Below, piece after piece: positions 33,147-42,067 of a DNA stretch of 64,000 nt (positions within the stretch are counted from its first letter, which is position 1; each line of letters begins with the position of its first letter). The stretch lies in the NCBI RefSeq assembly GCF_001440405.1, contig NZ_LLXX01000175.1, positions 33,085 to 97,084 on the forward strand, given 5' to 3'. The DNA is from Bradyrhizobium valentinum (lineage in GTDB: Bacteria > Pseudomonadota > Alphaproteobacteria > Rhizobiales > Xanthobacteraceae). Both the position numbers and the translations under genes were made by a program. The notes below the pieces were generated by a model, which was given only the letters and a program-made list of their open reading frames with translations, did no database searches and had not been told where the DNA came from.

Positions 33147-34420
33147 AATTGTCTTTGGGCTGCATCGCCGACGACTACACCGGCGCTTCCGATCTCGCCA
33201 ACACGCTGACCCGCTCCGGCCTGCGCACGGTGCAGACCATCGGCGTGCCATCGGACGATCTGGCATTGCCCGAGGTCGATGCGGTCGTGGTATCGCTCAA
33301 GAGCCGCTCGATCGAGGCTGGCCTCGCCGTGACGCGCTCGCGCGCGGCGGAGAAATGGCTGCGCGGCCGCGGCGCAGGTCACGTGCTGTTCAAGATCTGC
33401 TCGACCTTCGATTCCACGGATGCCGGCAACATCGGTCCGGTGATGGATGCGCTGCGCGCCGACTCGGGCGAGACAATCGTGCTGGTGACCCCGGCTTTTC
33501 CGGAGACCGGCCGAACCGTCTACCAGGGCAATTTGTTTGTGGGCAGCGTGCCGCTGAACGAGAGCCCCCTGAAGGATCACCCGCTCAACCCGATGCACGA
33601 TTCCAACCTGGTGCGGGTGCTGGCGCGCCAGAGCCAGACCAAGGTCGGGCTGCTCGATCTGGCGACGCTGGCGCGCGGCGCGGATGCCGTTCGCGAACGT
33701 CTTGCCGATCTCGCGGCAAAGAACATCGGTGCCGCGATCGTCGACGCCGTGTTCGACCGCGATCTCGAAACCATCGGCACCGTTGCGCTGGATCATCGCC
33801 TGTCGGTCGGCGCGTCCGGGATCGGCCTTGGTCTCGCCCGGGCGCTGGTGGCCTCCGGCAAGGTCAAACCGGCTTTCGCAGGTGCGGCGTCCGGGGCGCC
33901 GGTCGGCGGGCCGGCGGCGTGCCTGGCGGGGAGCTGTTCGCAGGCGACGCTGGCGCAGATCGCCAACGCCGAAAAGAGCATGGCCGTCCTGCATCTCGAT
34001 CCCGAACAGATCATCGCGGGACCCGGCGAGGCACGTCGCGCGCTGGCCTGGGCGAGCGACCGAATCAGCGACGGCCCGATTCTGATCGCCAGCAGCTCGA
34101 CGCCGGATCAGGTCGCAGCTCTGCAATCTCGACATGGCCGCGATGCAGCCGGACATGCCATCGAGCAGGCGATGGCCGACCTTGCGGAAGGCCTGGTGCG
34201 CTCAGGTGTGCGGCGATTGGTGGTCGCAGGTGGTGAAACTTCAGGCGCCGTCGTCGATCGCCTGCGCATTCCCGGATTCCTCGTAGGCGCAGAAATCGCT
34301 GCAGGAGTGCCGGTTTTGAGCGCCGTTGGCGCCGACAGCGGCGAGATGTTGCTTGCCCTGAAATCCGGCAATTTCGGCGGACCTGAGTTTTTTTCCGATG
34401 CGCTGAAGCTGATGCGCTGA
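33143..34420 (+). CDS. otnK: 3-oxo-tetronate kinase (DUF1537 / four-carbon acid sugar kinase)
   Basis: This 425-aa protein opens with the family motif GCIADDYTGASDLANTL and has FKICSTFDSTDAGNIGPV in the N-terminal domain. The C-terminal nucleotide-binding domain has RRLVVAGGETSGAVV. OtnK phosphorylates 3-oxo-tetronate at the 4-position. The start is GTG overlapping the otnI stop (GTGA), which implies coupled translation. The length is typical. Confidence 0.92.
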   Translation: MKLSLGCIADDYTGASDLANTLTRSGLRTVQTIGVPSDDLALPEVDAVVVSLKSRSIEAGLAVTRSRAAEKWLRGRGAGHVLFKICSTFDSTDAGNIGPVMDALRADSGETIVLVTPAFPETGRTVYQGNLFVGSVPLNESPLKDHPLNPMHDSNLVRVLARQSQTKVGLLDLATLARGADAVRERLADLAAKNIGAAIVDAVFDRDLETIGTVALDHRLSVGASGIGLGLARALVASGKVKPAFAGAASGAPVGGPAACLAGSCSQATLAQIANAEKSMAVLHLDPEQIIAGPGEARRALAWASDRISDGPILIASSSTPDQVAALQSRHGRDAAGHAIEQAMADLAEGLVRSGVRRLVVAGGETSGAVVDRLRIPGFLVGAEIAAGVPVLSAVGADSGEMLLALKSGNFGGPEFFSDALKLMR

Positions 34421-34486
34421 TCGCCACAACGGCGTTCATCATGTCCCGGTGAGGTCGGCTCGCGTCGGTATTTTTGCCAACGCGCG

Positions 34487-34491
34487 TTAAC
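34487..34491. promoter_or_regulatory. TTAAC half-site upstream of chemoreceptor 1
   Basis: TTAAC lies 130 bp before the chemoreceptor start. Similar TTAAC or TTAACC sites precede all four chemoreceptor genes (36430, 38627, 41876). A half-site this short is weak evidence alone. Confidence 0.25.
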
Positions 34492-34616
34492 TCAACCTGA
34501 GGACGCATCGGGTTTGATGTCGGCGAGGCATTCTCCGTCTTCCAGCCTTCCCGCCTTCCCGCCTTGCCGCCATCCGGCGTGCTCCCCCGCGCGCCCAAGA
34601 CCAAGAGATTCCAGCC

Positions 34617-36308
34617 ATGTTCGCCAGGTACTCCATTCGCACCAAGATCATCGCCGTGGTCGCCTTCCTGCTCGCCGCCATGACGGGCATGGGCCTGCTC
34701 GCGGTCCGGAACATGCGGGCCATCAACGCCAACACGGTGGACATCGCGGCGAACTGGATGCCGAGCGTTCGCGTGCTGGGTGATTTGCGCGCCGGCGTCA
34801 TCACCTATCGCAACGTGATCCGCGAGCACATGTTGTCTGAGACGCTGGAAGAAAAGCTGGCGACGGAAAAGACCCTGGCTGCCGTGATCGAGGCCAACAC
34901 CAAGATCCGCGCGGCTTACGAGCCCCTGATTACGTCGGCGGAAGAGCGAGCGCTGTATGGTGAGTGGGCGCAGCTCTGGGATAAATACCGCAGGGGCACC
35001 CAGGAAGTCATGGAACTGTCCCGCAATGCGGTCGGCCAGATTCCCACTGAGGCCAACGACCTGAATGCAACGACCGTGAACAAGATCGGGCTTCAGGCCG
35101 ATGCCGTCCTGAAGAAAAGTATCGACCTCAACAACGCAGGCGCCGACAAGGCGGCACAGCAAGCGGCCGGCAGCTACGCTTCCGCCTTGATCATGCTGGC
35201 CGTGATCCTCTGCGCGGCCGTGCTCATCGGCATCGCCGTCAGCTATTATCTGGTTCACGACGTATCTGATGGCATCGCCTCGATCGTCACGCCGATGCAG
35301 GCGCTGGGCCAGGGCGATCTGAGCGCGGATGTGCCGCATCAGGGCGCGAAGACCGAGATAGGCGCGATGGCGGACACCTTGCAGGTATTCAAGCAAGCGC
35401 TGATTGCCAAGAAGGCCGCCGACGAAGCCGCAGCCGCCGACGCCGAAGCCAAGATCGAGCGCGGGCGGCGGGTCGACGGCATCACCCGTAACTTCGAAAA
35501 CGTAATCGGCGAGATCGTGCAGACGGTGTCGTCGGCCTCGACCCAGCTCGAAGCTTCGGCTGGGACGCTGTCGGCGACCGCCGAACGCTCGCAGGCGCTG
35601 ACCACGGCGGTGGCCGCGGCTTCCGAGGAAGCTTCCACCAACGTGCAGTCGGTGGCGTCGGCGACCGAAGAGCTTTCCACCTCGGTCGGCGAGATCGGAC
35701 GCCAGGTGCAGGAATCGGCGCGGATGGCGACGGATGCGGTCGGACAGGCCCGCGCCACCAACGATCGCGTCAGCCAATTGTCCAAGGCGGCGAGCCGGAT
35801 CGGCGACGTGGTGGAACTCATCAACACCATCGCGGGCCAGACCAATCTGCTGGCGCTCAACGCCACCATCGAAGCGGCGCGCGCCGGCGAGGCCGGTCGC
35901 GGCTTTGCCGTGGTGGCCTCCGAGGTGAAGGCACTGGCGGAGCAGACCGCAAAGGCCACCGGCGAGATCAGCCAGCAGATATCCGGCATCCAGGGCGCGA
36001 CCCAGGAGTCGGTGAACGCGATCAAGGAGATCAGCGGCACCATTGAAAGGCTGGCCGAGATTTCCTCGACCATCGCGGCCGCCGTGGAAGAGCAGGGCGC
36101 GGCGACGCAGGAAATCTCCCGCAACGTGCAGCAGGCGGCCCAGGGCACCCAGCAGGTTTCCGCCAACGTCACCGACGTGCAGCGCGGGGCCGGCGAAACC
36201 GGCGCTGCCTCGTCACAGGTGCTGTCGGCGGCGCGGTCGCTGTCGGGCGACAGCAAGCGCCTCAGGCTCGAGGTCGGCAAGTTTCTGGAGTCGGTCCGGG
36301 CAGCCTGA
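34617..36308 (+). CDS. Methyl-accepting chemotaxis protein 1 (4HB-type sensor)
   Basis: This 563-aa chemoreceptor has TM1 (about 10-30), a helical periplasmic domain of about 155 residues resembling the four-helix-bundle sensor, TM2 (188-213), HAMP (214-267) and a signalling domain. The hairpin tip INTIAGQTNLLALNATIEAA starts near residue 402. The C-terminus ends KFLESVRAA with no CheR-binding pentapeptide. It would relay a periplasmic ligand signal to CheA/CheW, which are not in the window. The ribosome site is weak (AAGAGA). Confidence 0.92.
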   Translation: MFARYSIRTKIIAVVAFLLAAMTGMGLLAVRNMRAINANTVDIAANWMPSVRVLGDLRAGVITYRNVIREHMLSETLEEKLATEKTLAAVIEANTKIRAAYEPLITSAEERALYGEWAQLWDKYRRGTQEVMELSRNAVGQIPTEANDLNATTVNKIGLQADAVLKKSIDLNNAGADKAAQQAAGSYASALIMLAVILCAAVLIGIAVSYYLVHDVSDGIASIVTPMQALGQGDLSADVPHQGAKTEIGAMADTLQVFKQALIAKKAADEAAAADAEAKIERGRRVDGITRNFENVIGEIVQTVSSASTQLEASAGTLSATAERSQALTTAVAAASEEASTNVQSVASATEELSTSVGEIGRQVQESARMATDAVGQARATNDRVSQLSKAASRIGDVVELINTIAGQTNLLALNATIEAARAGEAGRGFAVVASEVKALAEQTAKATGEISQQISGIQGATQESVNAIKEISGTIERLAEISSTIAAAVEEQGAATQEISRNVQQAAQGTQQVSANVTDVQRGAGETGAASSQVLSAARSLSGDSKRLRLEVGKFLESVRAA

Positions 36309-36535
36309 CAACCGGCCGGCGGCAGGCGAAGGGCCCGGCTCCCGAAAAGGCCACGCCTTTTCACGTATGGCGCGAAGTCGATGGCGCTACAACCCGATTG
36401 GGTTTTCCGTAGTTTCACGCAAGCGGAAATTAACCGGTCGCCGCTACGCTGGCCCGCATCTTCGGGATTTGCATGCGCAGGTTGCCGGTTCCGTTGCATC
36501 GCAAATGCCGTTTCAGAAAAATTGGGGTCGTCGTC

Positions 36536-38566
36536 ATGATCAAGCTCAACCGTATCGGAAACAAACTCGGCTTGGCCGGGGCGGTCGGCGTCTTGCTGGC
36601 GATCGGCATGGTGGCCAACCAGATGGTTACCGAATCGAAGATCGAGGAATCCAGCGAGCGCGCCGCGCGATCGCAGCTTGTGGCGAATAATGCGCTCGCC
36701 GCGCATATCGACCTGCGCAAGATTCAGCTTGCCGCCGGCGACGTCCGCCTGGCGAGAACTCCGGCTGAAGTCGAAAAGGCCCTTGCCGATTTGCAGCACC
36801 ACAAGGCGAGCGCAGCAACGGAGCTGGAGGCGGCGCTGGCAATGGCCCAGCGGCCGGAAGCCAAGGAACAGCTCCAGAAGACCAAGGCTTTGATGGAAGG
36901 CTTTGCCGCAGCGGTGGAAGATCTCGCGAAGGCGCAGACGACGCTGCTGGCGCAGATCGAGAAGCGGTCGGCCATTTCCGAAGAATGGAACAAGTCGGTC
37001 GATGCTCAACTGAAGTTGCCGGCCATGGCGAAGCTGGACAACCGCCTCGAGATCGAGCGTTTGCTGTTCCAGGCCGATGGCAAGGTGAACGCGCTGCGGG
37101 CGGCTTCCTGGAAGCTCGGCGCCACCGGCGACGCCAACCTGGTCACGGAGATGGCCAAGACCGAGGCCTCGCTCAAGGATGTTTTCAACAAGCTGCGTGG
37201 CGAAGCCGATGACCGGGATTTGCTGGTCGTGGTCAGCAACCTTTCCTCGATCGTGAAGCGCTTCCTGGCCGCCAATGAGGAGGCCGTCAGGACCGAGCAG
37301 TCGAAGAGCGAAATCATCGCCACCCGCACCGTCAAGGCCGCCGCTGATGTCGCCGGCCTGATGGAGGCGACGGTCGCGGGTGCGCAGAAGGGTGCGAAGA
37401 TTTCCAAGGACGCGGTGATGTCCGATACCGCGCAGGCCAACCGGATCAGCCTGATCATGGCGATCATCGTCGTCATGTCGCTGATCGCCTCGGTCGTGTT
37501 TTCCTTCCTCGGGGTCGCACGTCCGATGACGCGCCTGAACGGTGCGTTGGGCAAGATGGCCGGCGGCGATCTCGATGTCGAGATTCCCGGTGCCGGCCGC
37601 GGCGACGAAATCGGCGACCTCGCCAAGACGGTCACTGTCATTCGCGAGAACGCCGAGCAAAAGGCGCGTGAGGAAGCCGAGGCCAAGGTCGAGCAGGACC
37701 AGGTCGCAGCGCAGCGGCGCAAGGCCGAAATGATCAAGCTCGCCGACGATTTCGAAGGTGCGGTCGGCCAGATCGTGGAGACCGTGTCGTCAGCATCTAC
37801 CGAACTCGAATCTGCCGCCGGCACGCTGACGGCGACCGCCGAGCGCGCCCAGGAGCTCACCACGATGGTGGCCGCAGCTTCCGAGGAAGCCTCCACTAAT
37901 GTGCAGTCGGTAGCCTCCTCCACCGAGGAGATGGCCTCGTCCATCACCGAGATCGGCCGTCAGGTTCAGGAATCGGCGCGGATGGCCAATGAGGCCGTCG
38001 ATCAGGCCCGCACTACCAACGACCGGGTCAGCGAATTGTCGAAGGCGGCGGCCCGCATCGGCGCGGTGGTCGAACTCATCAACACCATCGCCGAACAGAC
38101 CAATTTGCTGGCGCTCAACGCCACCATCGAGGCGGCCCGCGCCGGCGATGCCGGCCGCGGTTTCGCCGTCGTGGCTTCCGAAGTGAAGGCGCTGGCAGAA
38201 CAAACCTCGAAGGCAACCGGCGAGATCGGTCAGCAGATCACCGGCATCCAGGCCGCGACCGAGGAATCGGTCGGCGCGATCCAGGCGATCAGCAGCACCA
38301 TCGAGAAGCTGTCGGAGATATCATCGACCATTGCGGCCGCCGTGGAAGAGCAGGGCGCCGCAACCCAGGAAATTTCCCGCAACGTGCAGCAGGCGGCCCG
38401 GGGAACCCAGCAGGTCTCGGCTAACATCACCGACGTGCAGCGCGGCGCCGGCGAGACTGGCACGGCATCCTCGCAAGTGCTCTCCTCGGCGCAGTCGCTC
38501 TCGTCCGACTCGAGCCGCCTCAAGCGCGAGGTCGGCAAGTTCCTGAATTCGGTGCGGGCGGCCTGA
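36536..38566 (+). CDS. Methyl-accepting chemotaxis protein 2 (large helical periplasmic sensor)
   Basis: This 676-aa chemoreceptor has TM1 near residues 10-30, an Ala/Lys/Glu-rich helical periplasmic domain of about 270 residues, TM2 at about 304-326, HAMP and the signalling domain with INTIAEQTNLLALNATIEAA. The sensor is about twice the 4HB size and may be a helical bimodular (HBM-like) domain; that is inference from length and helix content. ATG 36536 follows GGGG; an upstream in-frame start at 36473 is possible but lacks family support. The signalling part is nearly the same as in its neighbours. Confidence 0.9.
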   Translation: MIKLNRIGNKLGLAGAVGVLLAIGMVANQMVTESKIEESSERAARSQLVANNALAAHIDLRKIQLAAGDVRLARTPAEVEKALADLQHHKASAATELEAALAMAQRPEAKEQLQKTKALMEGFAAAVEDLAKAQTTLLAQIEKRSAISEEWNKSVDAQLKLPAMAKLDNRLEIERLLFQADGKVNALRAASWKLGATGDANLVTEMAKTEASLKDVFNKLRGEADDRDLLVVVSNLSSIVKRFLAANEEAVRTEQSKSEIIATRTVKAAADVAGLMEATVAGAQKGAKISKDAVMSDTAQANRISLIMAIIVVMSLIASVVFSFLGVARPMTRLNGALGKMAGGDLDVEIPGAGRGDEIGDLAKTVTVIRENAEQKAREEAEAKVEQDQVAAQRRKAEMIKLADDFEGAVGQIVETVSSASTELESAAGTLTATAERAQELTTMVAAASEEASTNVQSVASSTEEMASSITEIGRQVQESARMANEAVDQARTTNDRVSELSKAAARIGAVVELINTIAEQTNLLALNATIEAARAGDAGRGFAVVASEVKALAEQTSKATGEIGQQITGIQAATEESVGAIQAISSTIEKLSEISSTIAAAVEEQGAATQEISRNVQQAARGTQQVSANITDVQRGAGETGTASSQVLSSAQSLSSDSSRLKREVGKFLNSVRAA

Positions 38567-38705
38567 GGTCGCCCGGCCCGCAGGGTCCTGGTTAGCGAAA
38601 ATCCCGTATATCTACTGAGTACAAAATTAACGGGAAGAAAGCGGCTGGCCTATACGATTCCGCGCAATGGGATGGACGACCTCCGTCGTCGCGTGGAGAT
38701 CAAGC

Positions 38706-40406
38706 ATGTTTGCAATGGTACGTCGGGCCAGGATGACGGTTGGCCGAAAGATCTATGCCCTCATCTGCCTCAGCTTCGTCGGGCTCCTGGGCGTCGCCTT
38801 TTTAGACTCGCGCGAACTGGCGTCGAGCCTCAATCAGCAGAAGCAGATCGAACTGCGACACCTCGGCGAACTCGCGCTCGGCATCGTCAAGGAAGAGCAT
38901 GCCGCGGCGCAGAAGGGCGACGTTCCGGCCGCCGACGCCCAGAAGCGGGCGATGGCGCGGATCGCGGCGCTTCGCTACGGCAACAACGACTATTACTGGA
39001 TCAACGACATGCATCCGAAAATGGTGATGCATCCGATCAGGCCGGAAATGAACGGCAACGATCTCTCGACCTACAAGGACCCGAACGGCAATCTGTTGTT
39101 TGTCGATTTCGTAAATACCGTCAAAAAGGACGGCTCAGGCTTCGTTCCCTATGAGTGGCCCAAGCCGGGCTTCGACAAGCCGCAGCCGAAACTGTCCTAT
39201 GTGGTCGGTTTTGCACCTTGGAACTGGGTCATCGGCACCGGCGTCTACATCGACGACCTGAAGGCGCAGGCCTGGGTATCGACCCAGCGCTCCCTGATTT
39301 TTGCCGGCGTTATCCTGCTGTTCATGCTTGCAGTGTCGATCTTCGTGGCGCGGAGCATCACCGCACCGCTGCAGCGTATGACCGACACCATGAACGACCT
39401 CGCCAGCGGCAAACTCGACGTCGAGGTGCCGGGCATCGGGCGCGGCGACGAGGTTGGCGAAATGGCCAAGGCCGTCGAGGTGTTCAAGAGCAACGCCGTC
39501 GCCCGCCAGTCGCTGGAGGTCGAGCAACGCGCGGCCGAGAGCCGCGCCGTGGCGGGTCGCAAGGCGGACATGAACAAGATGGCCAACGATTTCGAGGCGG
39601 CGGTCGGTCAGATCGTCGAAGCGGTATCGTCGGCGTCCAGCCAGCTCGAGGTCTCGGCGGGCACGCTGACGTCGACCGCGGAGCGCGCGCAGGAACTCGC
39701 GACAACGGTCGCGGCGGCCTCCGAGGAAGCTTCGACCAATGTGCAGTCGGTCGCATCGGCCACCGAAGAGATGGCGTCGTCCGTCACCGAAATCAGCCGC
39801 CAGGTCCAGGAATCGGCGCGAATGGCTTCTGACGCCGTCGGCCAGGCCCGTACCACCACCGATCGTGTCAGCGAACTATCGAAAGCGGCAACCCGCATCG
39901 GCGACGTCGTCGAGCTGATCAACACCATCGCGGGCCAGACCAACCTGCTTGCGCTCAACGCCACCATCGAGGCGGCGCGCGCTGGCGAGGCCGGCCGCGG
40001 CTTCGCGGTCGTGGCGTCCGAGGTAAAGGCGCTGGCCGAGCAGACCGCAAAGGCCACCGGCGAGATCGGCCAGCAGATCACCGGCATCCAGGCGGCGACC
40101 CAGGAATCCGTGAACGCGATCCAGGCGATCAGCGGTACCATCGAGAAGCTGTCGGAGATTTCGTCGACCATCGCGGCGGCCGTGGAACAACAGGGCGCCG
40201 CGACGCAGGAAATCTCCCGCAACGTGCAGCAGGCGGCGACCGGTACCCAGCAGGTCTCCTCCAACATCACCGACGTGCAGCGCGGCGCCAGCGAAACCGG
40301 ATCGGCGTCTTCGCAAGTGCTCGCGGCGGCGCAATCGCTGTCGGGCGACAGCAACCGCCTCAAGCTCGAGGTCGGCAGGTTCCTCGATTCGGTGCGGGCG
40401 GCCTGA
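38706..40406 (+). CDS. Methyl-accepting chemotaxis protein 3 (Cache-type sensor)
   Basis: This 566-aa chemoreceptor has TM1 (about 13-33), a periplasmic single-Cache domain (about 34-190) with RYGNNDYYWINDMHPKMVMHP and WNWVIGTGVYIDD, TM2 (about 195-217), HAMP and the signalling domain. The YWIND motif is typical of sCache_2 sensors, which often bind small organic acids. ATG 38706 has GGAG seven bases upstream; an in-frame ATG at 38667 is the alternative. Confidence 0.92.
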   Translation: MFAMVRRARMTVGRKIYALICLSFVGLLGVAFLDSRELASSLNQQKQIELRHLGELALGIVKEEHAAAQKGDVPAADAQKRAMARIAALRYGNNDYYWINDMHPKMVMHPIRPEMNGNDLSTYKDPNGNLLFVDFVNTVKKDGSGFVPYEWPKPGFDKPQPKLSYVVGFAPWNWVIGTGVYIDDLKAQAWVSTQRSLIFAGVILLFMLAVSIFVARSITAPLQRMTDTMNDLASGKLDVEVPGIGRGDEVGEMAKAVEVFKSNAVARQSLEVEQRAAESRAVAGRKADMNKMANDFEAAVGQIVEAVSSASSQLEVSAGTLTSTAERAQELATTVAAASEEASTNVQSVASATEEMASSVTEISRQVQESARMASDAVGQARTTTDRVSELSKAATRIGDVVELINTIAGQTNLLALNATIEAARAGEAGRGFAVVASEVKALAEQTAKATGEIGQQITGIQAATQESVNAIQAISGTIEKLSEISSTIAAAVEQQGAATQEISRNVQQAATGTQQVSSNITDVQRGASETGSASSQVLAAAQSLSGDSNRLKLEVGRFLDSVRAA

Positions 40407-40426
40407 TCATAGTGACTCTTCGGTCC

Positions 40427-40451
40427 GAAGCCGGCTCCTCATGCCGGCTTC
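40427..40451 (+). terminator. Stem-loop after chemoreceptor 3, without a U-tract
   Basis: GAAGCCGGC and GCCGGCTTC form a 9-bp stem with a 7-base loop, 21 bp past the stop. No run of T follows, so intrinsic termination is uncertain. Confidence 0.45.
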
Positions 40452-40636
40452 GCGATCATCCATGACGCGAATCAGAAACGCGAGCGCTGCAAGCAGCTTG
40501 CTATTCGGCTGCACGAGGAGCGGGAGACATCCCTAGATCGCAAGATTGCGATTGCGGCATGGGCCGACCAATCGCCCTGAGTGAAACTGACGCCGAATGC
40601 AGCCAACGGATTTCCGAAATCGGGAAAAAGTGGTAA

Positions 40637-40650
40637 GATACAAGTGTATC
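40637..40650. promoter_or_regulatory. 14-bp dyad GATACA-AG-TGTATC upstream of the AraC-type gene
   Basis: A perfect 6-bp inverted repeat with a 2-bp spacer lies in the gap before the regulator gene. Candidate operator, possibly for autoregulation; inference only. Confidence 0.35.
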
Positions 40651-40839
40651 GGGAAGATCTGATGCCACGTGTTCTGCGTCAATGAAGACGGCAGGACTCA
40701 AGACGCTTCGTTCGATGGCAGGGCGCATCGAGGCACCCATCGGCCATGGTCAAGTTGCGCATACGATCCCTCTCAATCCCGGCTAGCGCTCTTTTTCGTT
40801 GTTGCGACGATCGCTACCGACGGCTCGGATGACCGCCGC

Positions 40840-41808
40840 GTGTCGTTGCTTGATGAACTCGTTGAATCTGACTTCGTAAAGGTTAGCCGGTCTCTGGACG
40901 TTGATCGTTTCCGGAGCATCGAAGGACTGGGCGAGGCCAGGAGCATTCCGATCGACGCCAAGAACTTCGCCGCCTCGTTCGCCTCGTTGAAGCTGAAGTC
41001 CTGTTCGATCCATCTGCAGCGGACGTTTCCGCGAATTCTGCAGATGCACTATTCCACGACCGGCGCGATCGTCGGCTTCACGATGGACGATGCCGCTTCG
41101 TTGATCATCGACGGCGTTGAGGCCCGTACGCCGGCCTTGCTCTTGGTCAAGGGTACCGCGACGTGCGAGATCGTGGAGCAGCAGGCCAATCTGCTGGCGC
41201 TTGTGAATTTCGCTTCGATCGACGATCGAGGCTGGCCGGGCGATGCCGATAGCGCCCAACTGATAGTGACACTGCCTGACAAATGCCAAGCGCTGCGGGC
41301 ATTGGTCGGCGATGTCCTGACGCTCGCTTCGCATTCGCCCGATACGTTCGCTCAGCCGAACGTGATCGAGCATGTTGAGGAATCGATTCTGCAGGCGGTC
41401 GATCTGGCGATGGCGGCGGCATCGCCCACGCACGAAGCCAAGCGCCTGAGCTTGAGCAATTATCTGGCGCTGGTCCGAAAGCTCGACGAGTTCGTTGCCG
41501 TGAACGCCGGCAAGACCCTATACAGCGCCGATGTGGCGCGGCAGCTTGGCGTCTCGGTGAGGACACTGCATAATGCCGTGGTTGCTATCCGCGGCATGAG
41601 CATGCATCGTTATATGCGGCTGCGGCGCCTCTGGAACGTGCGCCAGCAATTGGTGCGGGGAGAATCGCCGCAATCGGTCAAGGCGGTCGCGCTTGTGAAC
41701 GGCTTCTGGCACATGGGCGAGTTCACCTCGATGTACCGCGATTTGTTTGGCGAAACGCCGCAGCAGACATTGTCGGCGGCACGTAAGAATACGGACAGTC
41801 AGTCGTGA
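40840..41808 (+). CDS. AraC-family transcriptional regulator
   Basis: This protein is 322 aa from GTG 40840. The C-terminal AraC DNA-binding domain (about 226-315) has two HTH motifs: LYSADVARQLGVSVRTLHNA and SVKAVALVNGFWHMGEFTSM, with FGETPQQTL closing the domain. The N-terminal part is a cupin-like ligand domain of AraC_binding_2 type. GTG 40840 has GGAT nine bases upstream and gives the usual family length. GTG 40669 would add 57 residues of no recognisable family. It sits between two chemoreceptor genes on the same strand. Confidence 0.85.
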   Translation: MSLLDELVESDFVKVSRSLDVDRFRSIEGLGEARSIPIDAKNFAASFASLKLKSCSIHLQRTFPRILQMHYSTTGAIVGFTMDDAASLIIDGVEARTPALLLVKGTATCEIVEQQANLLALVNFASIDDRGWPGDADSAQLIVTLPDKCQALRALVGDVLTLASHSPDTFAQPNVIEHVEESILQAVDLAMAAASPTHEAKRLSLSNYLALVRKLDEFVAVNAGKTLYSADVARQLGVSVRTLHNAVVAIRGMSMHRYMRLRRLWNVRQQLVRGESPQSVKAVALVNGFWHMGEFTSMYRDLFGETPQQTLSAARKNTDSQS

Positions 41809-41864
41809 TACCGGCGAAGCGAGCGTCGATACCGTAGTTCTACGATTTCCCCAAGTCTCTCCGC

Positions 41865-41881
41865 TTAGCCCCTGATTAACC
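41865..41881. promoter_or_regulatory. CtrA-like site TTAG-N7-TTAACC upstream of chemoreceptor 4
   Basis: The alphaproteobacterial cell-cycle regulator CtrA binds TTAA-N7-TTAA and often controls motility genes. This site fits with one mismatch (TTAG) and lies 187 bp before the start codon. Confidence 0.35.
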
Positions 41882-42067
41882 ATCGTATGAAACCTTAGCG
41901 GTGTAAGTGTCGCTCTGTGGCGAGGCTGCTGCAGGAGCCCTTCGTTCGCAACGAACCGGCTCGTCCGATTATCCGGCCCGGCGCTTTTCAACCGTGATCC
42001 CGCTACGCGGGAAACAACGGCATCGCTGCGATTTCACCGACGCTGCTGCTTTCAAGGACGCCCCATC

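Larger units (their letters stand above)
40407..40839. other. 433-bp gap before the AraC-type gene: stem-loop, dyad, no clear gene
   Basis: The gap holds a 9-bp stem-loop soon after chemoreceptor 3 and a 14-bp dyad at 40637. The AraC reading frame is open back to a GTG at 40669, so the last 170 bases could be coding, but that part has no recognisable similarity. Confidence 0.5.

Noticed and set aside
34065..35777. 570-codon minus-strand open frame over otnK and chemoreceptor 1
   Set aside because: Composition is Arg/His/Gly-rich with no family pattern, and both plus-strand genes have clear motifs and starts.
35339..37660. 773-codon open frame on the minus strand across two chemoreceptor genes
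   Set aside because: It is antisense to two well-supported receptors, low in complexity (Ser/Ala-rich), and repeated over each MCP gene. This is a shadow caused by GC-rich codon bias.
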